A stretch of DNA of 64,000 bases, from NCBI GenBank assembly GCA_021413885.1, contig JAIOPM010000038.1, forward strand, positions 62,001 through 126,000, given 5' to 3'. The notes beneath the pieces are model-generated. The model was not told where the DNA came from and made no database searches. It saw nothing but the letters and a program-made list of their open reading frames with translations. The position numbers were made by a program, and so were the translations under genes. Positions 12,951 through 21,380 of the stretch are shown one piece after another. Position 1 is the first letter of the stretch, and each line of letters starts with the position of its first letter. Origin of the DNA: Planctomycetota bacterium (GTDB lineage Bacteria; Planctomycetota; UBA1135; GCA-002686595).

Positions 12951-15254
12951 TCAGCGCAGCTCGAGAGCCACGCCCTGCGGCGGTACCGCGATCTCGGCGA
13001 GCGCGCGGCCCCGGTCCTCCACGACGGTCCAACGTCCGGGCCGCACGAGGAAAGAAGCGGATCCCCTCTTTCCGACGCGCACCGGACAACGCGCCGCGAC
13101 GAGGCGCACGAATTCATCGGATCCGGCGGGCACGACTTGGATGCGGCGTGGACTCTCGCTCCGAACCGTGAACGCGGTGCTTCCGAGCTCGACGATCGCG
13201 CGTTCGCCGGAGATCTCGGTCGAGCCGGTCCAGCCGCGATCGCAGACGAAGATATAGCGACCGAAACGCAACCGCTTCTCGAGCGTGAGCTCGCTCCTCG
13301 CGCCCGCGCTCCGCGAATCGACCTTCAGCTCGGCGAGGTTGGAGACGCGATCCCATCCGATCAACAGACCTTCGAGTTCGTCGACGACGCGCGGCTCGCC
13401 GTGCTCGGCGAACGCGAGCGTCGTCGTGCCGGGATTCCTCGCGAGCACGATGTCGAGCTCCTCGCCCGCCTCGAGCCGCACGACCGTGTCGAGCTCGCGC
13501 GCGACGAAGAGCCCGTGCGCTCCCGCATCCACGCCCTCGAATGCAAAGGCTCCGCGTTCGTCGGTCAGCGCTCCCACGTCGCCGCGCACGTCGTCGAGGT
13601 TCACCGACACGCCCGGCTGCGCCGCGCCCGACGCATCGACGAGACGACCGCGGATCGAGCCGAGCGGGCCGAGCACGATGCGACCGCACGCATCGCGCTC
13701 GACCGTCGTCTGCGAGTACGCGGCGTGCCACGCCGAGATCGTCGGCCCGCGCGCCTCGAGCTCGAACCAGCCGTCGGCCGCCGTGCGCGCGCCGTCGACG
13801 ATGCGCTTCGCGTCGAACGGACGGAACGCTTCGTCACCGCGACCCGTCGTTCGATCGCCGAAGAACACGAGCGCGTCCTCGATCGCGTTGCCGTCCCGGT
13901 CGACGACCTGGCCGAACACGCGCTCGCCGTCGGGACGGACGAAGACCACCTCCGTGGTCTCGCCCACTCGCAAGACGATTTGTTGGTCGGGCGCGAGTTC
14001 GTCGCGGAGAGCGACGTGGAACGAACCCGCTTCGCCGGGACGCACGCGCACCGTGAGCCGCACGACTCCTGCCTCGGCGCGCGCGGAGTAGAAGCCGAGG
14101 TCGTAGCGATTCGGCCCTTCCGCCGAGTGCTCGCAGCCTGCGCCGCGATCGCCATGGACGCTGACGCCGAAGCGCTCGAGCGCACGTCGCGAGCGGCCGT
14201 CGATCACTCGGACGATCACGGTCGCCGTCGGGACGCGACGTACGACGAAATCGACTTCGGCGGCGGGCGCGATCACCGAGCGCTCGCGGCCCTGCGGCGA
14301 AGCGGGCTCGAACTCCGTGACGTGACCCAGCCGCACGAGCACGGGCTCGGTCCCGCAATCCTCGGCCGACCAGCTCCCGTCTGCGCCCGTCGTAAACGCT
14401 CGGCCGACGAGATCCTCCGAAGCGACCTTGGGCGCGGGATTCGTCTCCGCGAAAGGATCGACGCTCGCGAGCACATGGATCGGGAAGTTCGCGACGGCCG
14501 ACCCGGCCTCGTCGACGACGCGACCTCGCAGTTCGTCGGCGCCGTCTGCCGACGCGGAAAATCGTTGCTCTGCGGCCATCGATGCGAGCAGCGGAGAGTC
14601 CGGCGCCGAATCGGCGTGCGCACGGACGAGTCGATCGGATGCGTCCGCGCGAACGAACCACACTCCCACCGAGACCAGAACGAGGCCGCAGAACGCGACC
14701 GACCATGCGAGCGTCGACTTCGCCGGCGCGAGCGACGCGCAAACGAAAAGCGCGGAGCGCCAGTCCGCGCCGTCACGCGAGAGTTCAACGCGCAGGAGGT
14801 CCGCAGCTCGCCGCTGCCGCGTGCGCACCGTCTCGACCGGCACGCCGAGCCGCCGCGCGATCTCCCGAGGCGGCAGGTCGTCGTAGAACCGGAGGATGAG
14901 CACGGCGCGATAGTGCTCGGGCGACGAGCCGACCGCCGCGACGACACGACGCATCGTCTCCTCGCGCTCGAGCGCGGCGTCGACGGCGCCGTGCGCTTCC
15001 TCGCGGGCGACGAACTCCTCGCGCGAACGTCTTCGCGCTTCGCCGCGCCGTGCACGGCGCGCGAAGTTGCGCGCAACCGTCGCGAGCCAAGCACGCAACG
15101 CGTCGCCGCGCGGCCGTGCTTCCAGCGCGGCGCGCACGGTGTCCTGCGCGACGTCGTCCGCGGTGTTCGGGTCCGCGAGCAACGAGCGCGCCAGCCTGCG
15201 CACGAACTCGGCGTGCGACGCGAGCTCCTCCGGGCGAAAGGCGGCATCGGTCAT
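12951..15254 (-). CDS. ECF sigma factor fused to membrane helix and carboxypeptidase-regulatory-like repeats
   Basis: A 767-residue protein. Residues 1-80 are sigma region 2 (AEFVRRLARSLLADPNTADD, VAQDTVRAAL, WLATVARNFARRARR) and 103-155 are sigma region 4 with a helix-turn-helix (LPPREIARRLGVPVETVRTR). One membrane helix (180-202) follows, then about 560 residues outside the membrane with at least three carboxypeptidase-regulatory-like Ig folds (ELRGRVVDEAGSAVAN, FGQVVDRDGNAIEDALVFF, IRGRLVDASGAAQPGVSV). This layout suggests a sigma domain tethered to the membrane and controlled by an external sensor in the same chain, without a separate anti-sigma factor. The ATG at 15254 has GGAGG 8 bases upstream, and an ATG 15 bases earlier is less well placed. 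Such fusions are known from planctomycetes; the signal and regulon are unknown. Confidence 0.85.
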   Translation of the reverse strand: MTDAAFRPEELASHAEFVRRLARSLLADPNTADDVAQDTVRAALEARPRGDALRAWLATVARNFARRARRGEARRRSREEFVAREEAHGAVDAALEREETMRRVVAAVGSSPEHYRAVLILRFYDDLPPREIARRLGVPVETVRTRQRRAADLLRVELSRDGADWRSALFVCASLAPAKSTLAWSVAFCGLVLVSVGVWFVRADASDRLVRAHADSAPDSPLLASMAAEQRFSASADGADELRGRVVDEAGSAVANFPIHVLASVDPFAETNPAPKVASEDLVGRAFTTGADGSWSAEDCGTEPVLVRLGHVTEFEPASPQGRERSVIAPAAEVDFVVRRVPTATVIVRVIDGRSRRALERFGVSVHGDRGAGCEHSAEGPNRYDLGFYSARAEAGVVRLTVRVRPGEAGSFHVALRDELAPDQQIVLRVGETTEVVFVRPDGERVFGQVVDRDGNAIEDALVFFGDRTTGRGDEAFRPFDAKRIVDGARTAADGWFELEARGPTISAWHAAYSQTTVERDACGRIVLGPLGSIRGRLVDASGAAQPGVSVNLDDVRGDVGALTDERGAFAFEGVDAGAHGLFVARELDTVVRLEAGEELDIVLARNPGTTTLAFAEHGEPRVVDELEGLLIGWDRVSNLAELKVDSRSAGARSELTLEKRLRFGRYIFVCDRGWTGSTEISGERAIVELGSTAFTVRSESPRRIQVVPAGSDEFVRLVAARCPVRVGKRGSASFLVRPGRWTVVEDRGRALAEIAVPPQGVALELR

Positions 15255-15325
15255 CGTTCGGTCCTCCATCGCAAGGAAGCCCGCGACGTCCGCTTTCGGT
15301 TCACGCTCTCGCGCGCGAACGCGAA

Positions 15326-16333
15326 CTACAGCGGCCCGTGGCCGCTCTCGTCGGGAGCGCGTTCGCTGCGGCCGTCGTCGCGCGCGCGGTTGCCCAGCGA
15401 GCCGCTCCAACCGAGGCGTTCGCGCAGACGGCGATACGGATCGAGGCCGGGGAAACCGAGCAGCGGGTACGCGAGAGGATGGCGCGCGAGCTCGACCCTG
15501 TCGCCTTGCTCGAGCGGGTAGAAACCTTGGCCGTCGACCGCGACGCTGGTGATGCCGGAGCAACCTTCGACCGACAACGCGACCTTGCTGTCGGGATGAA
15601 GAACGATCGGGCGGTGCGACAACGCCTGCGGACAGATCGGCGTCACCACCAACGCCAACATCTCGGGCGCGAGCACCGGCCCGCCCGCGGAGAGCGAGTG
15701 CGCCGTCGAGCCCGAAGGCGTCGCGACGATCAGACCGTCCGCGCGGTAGTCGGTCACCCACGCGCCGTCGACGGACAACGCGAGCGTCAACAAACCTTGC
15801 GTCGCGCCGCGCTGCAACACGACGTCGTTCAACGCGAGCGAGGTCGCGGTCGTCCGTTCACGGCGACGCACGAGACGCGCTTCGACGCGCATGCGCGGTT
15901 CGAGCACGCCGCGGCCGTCGAGCACGCCGCCGACGACTTCCTCCGCGCGCGACGCCGGCGTCGACGCGAGGAAACCGACGCGACCGAAGTTGATGCCGAG
16001 CGTCGGATACGGCGTGCGGCCGAACGCGCGCACCGCGCCGAGGATCGCGCCGTCGCCGCCGAGCACGATCACGAGGTCGAACGTTGCGCGCGCCGCCGCG
16101 TCGGCGTCGAGCGCCTCGCGCCGGCGACAGAAGGCGCGCACATCGCCTTCGAGTTCGACCCGAGCGACGCGCTCTTCGAGCCACGGCTGGAAACGCGCGC
16201 GGAACTCGCGCACGCCCTGCTTCTCGAGATCGGCGAGCACCAGGACCGAACGCACCTCGCCCTTCTTCGGCGCGGGCACTTGGCCTGCGACGTCCCCGCG
16301 CGGGCGCTCGTCGACGGGCTTGGAGCGCGGCAC
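15326..16333 (-). CDS. nadK: NAD kinase
   Basis: A 335-residue enzyme that phosphorylates NAD to NADP. It carries the family motifs VLGGDGAIL (GGDG at 92-95), GINFGRVGFLA, ALNDVVL and TPSGSTAHSLSAGGP. The start is taken as the GTG at 16333, with AGGGG 8 bases upstream; the open frame continues to 18193 but only through sequence antisense-frame to dxs. About 30 basic, low-complexity residues precede the first strand and are unusual. The gene begins 12 bases after the dxs stop and ends the xseB-ispA-dxs-nadK run. The last 25 residues are polar and probably disordered. Confidence 0.93.
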   Translation of the reverse strand: MPRSKPVDERPRGDVAGQVPAPKKGEVRSVLVLADLEKQGVREFRARFQPWLEERVARVELEGDVRAFCRRREALDADAAARATFDLVIVLGGDGAILGAVRAFGRTPYPTLGINFGRVGFLASTPASRAEEVVGGVLDGRGVLEPRMRVEARLVRRRERTTATSLALNDVVLQRGATQGLLTLALSVDGAWVTDYRADGLIVATPSGSTAHSLSAGGPVLAPEMLALVVTPICPQALSHRPIVLHPDSKVALSVEGCSGITSVAVDGQGFYPLEQGDRVELARHPLAYPLLGFPGLDPYRRLRERLGWSGSLGNRARDDGRSERAPDESGHGPL

Positions 16334-16344
16334 TCGTTCGTCCC

Positions 16345-18303
16345 CTAGACGAGCTTCGGCGACAGCGCGAAACGCACCGCGCGTTCGATGCCGTCGGCGT
16401 CGAGGCCGACCTCGGCGAGTTGTTCCTCGCGCGTGGTGCGGTGTTCGATGAAGCGATCGGGAAGGCCGAGCACGCGCACCGAAGCGCGCACGTTGGGGAA
16501 ACGCGACACGGCCTCGAGCACCGCGGAGCCGAAGCCGCCGCAACGTTGGTGCTCTTCGAGCGTGAACAGGTAGCGATAGCGTTGCACGTCGCGCGCGAGC
16601 ATCTCTTCGTCGAGCGGCTTCGCGAAACGCGCGTCGACGACCGCGATCTCGACGCCGCGGCGCGCGCAACGCTCGGCGACCTCGAGCGCCGTCTGCACCA
16701 ACGCGCCGTACGCCCACAGCACGACCTCGCCGCCCTCGGAGAGCGCCTCGGCCTTGCCCAACGCGATCTCGCGCCGCTCGCGCGGTTGGATGCGTTCGAC
16801 GCCGGGGCAATTGTCGCGCGGATAACGCAGTCCCACCGGACCGTCGTGGCGCAGCGCGAACTCGAGCATGCGCTGCATGTCGGTTGCATCGCGCGGCGCG
16901 CACAGCGTCATGTTCGGCAACGTGCGCAGGTACGCGAGATCGAAGACGCCGTTGTGCGTCGGTCCGTCTTGGCCGACGAGCCCGCTGCGATCCATCGCGA
17001 ACACGACGGGCAAGTTCTGGAGCGCGACCTCCTGGAACACCTGGTCGTACGCGCGCTGCAGGAACGTCGAGTAGATCGCGGCGACCGGACGCAGGCCGCT
17101 CTTCGCCATGCCGGCCGCTTGCGCGACCGCGTGTTGTTCGGTGATGCCGGTGTCGTGGAAACGCGCGGGGAAGCGTTCGGCGAACTCCTCGAGCCCGGTG
17201 CCCGAAGGCATCCCCGCGGTCAACGCGTGCACGCGCACGTCGCGCTCGGCGAGCTTGACCAACGCATCCGCGAACGCCTTGGTGTACGACGGTCCCGTGA
17301 GCGGTTTCGCGACCGCGACCTTGCCGACGACCTTCGCGGAATCGGCGCGCGCGATCTTCGCGGTGCCTTTCACGCCGTGGACGCGCTCGGGATGCGTTGG
17401 CGCTTGCGGATGGCCTTTGCCCTTGTCGGTCAACGCGTGGACGAGCACGACGCCGTCGAGTCTCCGCACGCGCTCGAACGTCTCGACCAACGCGCCGACG
17501 TCGTGGCCGTCGACCGGACCGACGTACGTCACGCCGAGTCCTTCGAAGACGTGGCCGGGGACGAGCGCATGCCGCATCACCTCGGTCGCATCCTCGAGCG
17601 CGCGATCGACGCGCGAGCCGATCACCGGGATCGACGTCAAGAGGTTGTGGATCTCTTGGTTCGCGCGCTGCACGGTGCGCGAGCTGCGGATCTTCGAGAG
17701 GTAGCGCGCGAGCGAACCGACCGACTTCGAGATCGACCACTCGTTGTCGTTGAGCACGACGAGCACGCGCTCGCCGCTCGCCGCCGCGTTGTTCAACGCC
17801 TCGAACGCGACGCCGGCGCCGAGGCTCGCGTCGCCGATCACCGCGATCGCGCACGGCGGATCGGGTTCGTGGCTCGTGCCCATCGCGAGGCCGAGCGCGA
17901 GACTGATGCTCGTGCCCGCGTGGCCGGTGTGGAACAAGTCGTATTCGGATTCCGCCGGGTGCGTGAAGCCGCACAAGCCGTCGGTCTGACGCATCGTCGC
18001 GAAGCGCGCCTTGCGACCGGTCAGGATCTTGTGCGGGTAGCACTGGTGGCTGACGTCCCACACGACGCGATCGCGCTTCAAGTCGAAGACGTAGTGCAGC
18101 GCCGTCGCGATCTCGACGACGCCGAGGTTCGAACCGAGATGCCCGCCGGTCTCCTGCACCGACTCGAGCAGGAACGCGCGCATCTGATCGCACAGATCGC
18201 GGAGCTCCGGCCGCGCCAAGCGCTTCAGGTCCGCGGGGCCGTCGATGCGCGAGAGGTAGTCGGGGCGCGCGCTGTCGAGGCTCGGGGAGGGAGTTTCGCT
18301 CAT
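16345..18303 (-). CDS. dxs: 1-deoxy-D-xylulose-5-phosphate synthase
   Basis: A 652-residue thiamine-diphosphate enzyme, the first step of the MEP isoprenoid pathway (pyruvate plus glyceraldehyde 3-phosphate). It has GHLGSNLGVVE near residue 60, DVSHQCYPHKILTGR, the cofactor segment VIGDASLGAG ending at the NN of ALNN, and the transketolase central domain DRSGLVGQDGPTHNGVFD with the C-terminal domain after it. The thiamine motif reads GDA rather than the textbook GDG. The gene lies 76 bases after ispA and 12 before nadK. Length is standard. Confidence 0.95.
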   Translation of the reverse strand: MSETPSPSLDSARPDYLSRIDGPADLKRLARPELRDLCDQMRAFLLESVQETGGHLGSNLGVVEIATALHYVFDLKRDRVVWDVSHQCYPHKILTGRKARFATMRQTDGLCGFTHPAESEYDLFHTGHAGTSISLALGLAMGTSHEPDPPCAIAVIGDASLGAGVAFEALNNAAASGERVLVVLNDNEWSISKSVGSLARYLSKIRSSRTVQRANQEIHNLLTSIPVIGSRVDRALEDATEVMRHALVPGHVFEGLGVTYVGPVDGHDVGALVETFERVRRLDGVVLVHALTDKGKGHPQAPTHPERVHGVKGTAKIARADSAKVVGKVAVAKPLTGPSYTKAFADALVKLAERDVRVHALTAGMPSGTGLEEFAERFPARFHDTGITEQHAVAQAAGMAKSGLRPVAAIYSTFLQRAYDQVFQEVALQNLPVVFAMDRSGLVGQDGPTHNGVFDLAYLRTLPNMTLCAPRDATDMQRMLEFALRHDGPVGLRYPRDNCPGVERIQPRERREIALGKAEALSEGGEVVLWAYGALVQTALEVAERCARRGVEIAVVDARFAKPLDEEMLARDVQRYRYLFTLEEHQRCGGFGSAVLEAVSRFPNVRASVRVLGLPDRFIEHRTTREEQLAEVGLDADGIERAVRFALSPKLV

Positions 18304-18379
18304 CGTGTCGGAGGGGTTCGCGGGAAGTCGGAACCCGCCATCAGGCTCTCGGAAGCAGGCGCGAGACGCAAGTATCGGT

Positions 18380-19261
<882 letters not shown>

Positions 19262-19262
19262 T

Positions 19263-19508
19263 TCAGCGCGCGTCGGGGTCGCCCGCGTAGGGCTTGAGCG
19301 CGTCCTCGGCGCCGGCGCTGAGCTCCTGGACCTGCTTCTTGTACGACTGCAGCACCCCGTGGCACTGGCGCAAGAGCTCGACGCCCTGTTGGTAGCGCTC
19401 CAAGGAAGCCTCGAGGCCGAGGTCGCCGCGCTCGAGCTCGGCGACGATTCCTTCGAGACGCGCCAAGCGAGCGTCGAAACCTTCTTCCTCCGCCGCAGTC
19501 TTCTTCAT
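19263..19508 (-). CDS. xseB: Exodeoxyribonuclease VII small subunit
   Basis: An 81-residue helical protein. It has the family pattern FDARLARLEGIVAELERGDL, then LEASLERYQQGVELLRQC. It forms the multimeric small-subunit stalk of exonuclease VII, which degrades single-stranded DNA. The ATG at 19508 is chosen because the conserved region starts about 10 residues later; the open frame continues far upstream without homology. The usual partner xseA is not in the window. It heads the xseB-ispA-dxs-nadK run, an arrangement found in many bacteria. Confidence 0.88.
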   Translation of the reverse strand: MKKTAAEEEGFDARLARLEGIVAELERGDLGLEASLERYQQGVELLRQCHGVLQSYKKQVQELSAGAEDALKPYAGDPDAR

Positions 19509-19743
19509 CTCTCGTTGTGCCACGCGGGCCAGTCTAGGGCCCACGCCTCGACGGGCCAACCGCGCGCGAGCTAGGGCTCGCGCGCCGCACCCCCGACGCA
19601 AGAACGCGGATGCGCGTTCCTTTCCGCCTTGCCCAGGTTCCAGCTCACGGTAGACTCCTGACGACCATCTCCTGCCCTCCGCGGGGTCCCGAGACGGTTC
19701 GATGCCCGTCCGGTCTAGGCCGGGCGGGGTATCCTTTTCGAAC

Positions 19744-19762
19744 CCCCGACCGTCGGTCGGGG
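19744..19762. repeat. Perfect 8-base hairpin upstream of the radical SAM gene
   Basis: CCCCGACC and GGTCGGGG are separated by GTC, 40 bases before the ATG at 19802. It sits in the 293-base divergent region between xseB and the radical SAM gene. There is no T-tract, so it could be a leader hairpin or an operator. I see nothing else of note in 19509-19801. Confidence 0.5.
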
Positions 19763-19801
19763 CCGCGCACCTCCGGATCGGCAGCCAGCCAAAGCACCTC
19801 C

Positions 19802-21325
19802 ATGAAAGTCGCTCTGATCTACGCGAAGTCCCAGGCCATCCGCGAGAAGGCGGCCGCCATCTTCTCCGACGACAAGGCCGTGAAGGGCGAGCTCGCACGC
19901 GACGAGATCTATCCCCCGCTCGGGATCGCGATCCTCGCGGCGGAACTCGAAGCTCTCGGACACGACGTCAAGTTGTTCGACGACTCGATCGACGAGCTCT
20001 CCGACATCCGCAGCGCGATGGAATGGTCCGACATCGTCGGCATCTCGTCGCTGACGCCGAACGCGCGCCGCGCGCGCGAGCTCGGCAAGATCGCGAAGGA
20101 CGAGATCGGTCGCTTCGTCATCCTCGGCGGCCCGCACCCGACGACCAACCCCGAGTTCTTCCTCAACGCCGGCGCGGCGGACATCTGCGTGCAAGGCGAA
20201 GGCGACGAGACGCTCCCCGAGATCCTCGCCGCGTACAAGAACCCGGAGAAGTGGGCCGACATCCTCGGCATCACGTACATGAAGGACGGCGTGATGACGG
20301 CGACGACGCGCCGCGCGCTGGTCAAGAAGATCGACCCGCTGCCGTACCCGGCGTACCACCTGTACGACATCCCGAAGTACATGCGACTGATGGTCAACCC
20401 GGGCGTGACGATGATCACCAGCCGCGGTTGCCCGTACGCCTGCACGTTCTGCGACGCCGAGATGACGCAGCGTCAGTACCGCGCCATGAGCCCCGAGAAG
20501 ACGGTGGACCTCATGGAGTTCCTGATCAAGAAGTACAACCCGCCGCAGCTCGTGCTGTTCGATGACTTGTTCACGATCCAGCGCAAGCGCGTGATCGCGA
20601 TCTGCCAGGAGATCGTCAAGCGCGGCCTCTACTTCGAATGGATCTGCGAGTCGCGTCTCGACACGATGGACTTCGAGATGCTGCGCTGGATGCGCAAGGC
20701 CGGCTGCGTGAAGGTCTACTACGGCCTCGAATCTGGATCGCCCGACGTGCTCGTGACGATGAAGAAGGGCCTGACGCCCGAGAAGATCGTCAACGGCGCG
20801 AAGCTGAACCGCGAAGTCGGGATGTACTTCAAGTACTTCATCCTCTACGGCTTCCCGAACGAGAAGCACAACGATCACCGGCTGACCGAGGACATCGTCC
20901 GCCAGTCGCGTCCGAACGCGATCTGCGTTTCGGTGCTCCAACCGATTCCCGGCACCGAAGTGTTCGAGCAGCTGAAGCCGCACCTCCTGATGGACGTGGC
21001 CGACATCGAATTCCACTACTGGCATTCGACCGAGACGTTCAAGCACCCGCACTTCTCGCATTCCGAGCTGCACGCCGAGCGCGACCAGTTGCTGAAGGTC
21101 CACGCGCGCGAGATGTCGAAGTTCTCGAACAAGCTCCACCGCAAGTGGGAACGTCTCGTCGCGATGATCAAGCACCCGGTGCTGATCGGCGACTGGCTCG
21201 AAGTGCGCAAGCGCCGCAAGTCGTTCATCAAGCGCGTCCACTCCAGCGACTGGGCTCACATCTGGTCCGGCCGCGAGTCGCGCGACGCCGTCGCGCTGCA
21301 AGTGCCGACCGTCAACACGAAGTAG
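19802..21325 (+). CDS. B12-binding-domain radical SAM protein
   Basis: A 507-residue protein. The N-terminal Rossmann-type B12-binding domain (residues about 1-140: YPPLGIAILAAELEALGHD, VGISSLTPNARRA, FVILGGPHPT) lacks the cobalamin-ligating DxHxxG. The radical SAM core has CxxxCxxC at C210, C214 and C217 (RGCPYACTFCDAEMTQ), then DDLFTIQRKR and the GLESGS motif. A basic C-terminal domain of about 100 residues follows. Members of this COG1032-type group act on lipids, cofactors and natural products; no substrate gene is adjacent to narrow the choice. The ATG at 19802 gives a start directly at the first strand. A strong terminator follows at 21349. Confidence 0.88.
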   Translation: MKVALIYAKSQAIREKAAAIFSDDKAVKGELARDEIYPPLGIAILAAELEALGHDVKLFDDSIDELSDIRSAMEWSDIVGISSLTPNARRARELGKIAKDEIGRFVILGGPHPTTNPEFFLNAGAADICVQGEGDETLPEILAAYKNPEKWADILGITYMKDGVMTATTRRALVKKIDPLPYPAYHLYDIPKYMRLMVNPGVTMITSRGCPYACTFCDAEMTQRQYRAMSPEKTVDLMEFLIKKYNPPQLVLFDDLFTIQRKRVIAICQEIVKRGLYFEWICESRLDTMDFEMLRWMRKAGCVKVYYGLESGSPDVLVTMKKGLTPEKIVNGAKLNREVGMYFKYFILYGFPNEKHNDHRLTEDIVRQSRPNAICVSVLQPIPGTEVFEQLKPHLLMDVADIEFHYWHSTETFKHPHFSHSELHAERDQLLKVHAREMSKFSNKLHRKWERLVAMIKHPVLIGDWLEVRKRRKSFIKRVHSSDWAHIWSGRESRDAVALQVPTVNTK

Positions 21326-21348
21326 TCGCTCCCACCGAGCGCAAATCG

Positions 21349-21375
21349 CACGAGCCGCGTCCGACGCGGCTCGTG
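21349..21375. terminator. Bidirectional hairpin terminator
   Basis: CACGAGCCGCG pairs perfectly with CGCGGCTCGTG (11 base pairs, 5-base loop), followed on the plus side by TCGTTTC. It lies 24 bases after the radical SAM stop and 6 bases beyond the stop of the convergent membrane protein gene, so it can serve both. Confidence 0.8.
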
Positions 21376-21380
21376 TCGTT

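Noticed and set aside
11979..15521. 1180-codon plus-strand open frame
   Set aside because: It lies opposite the cupin and sigma-fusion genes, which have clear domains; the translation is low complexity.
16334..18193. Upstream extension of the nadK frame
   Set aside because: It overlaps dxs in another frame on the same strand and has no homology; the GTG with ribosome site at 16333 is preferred.
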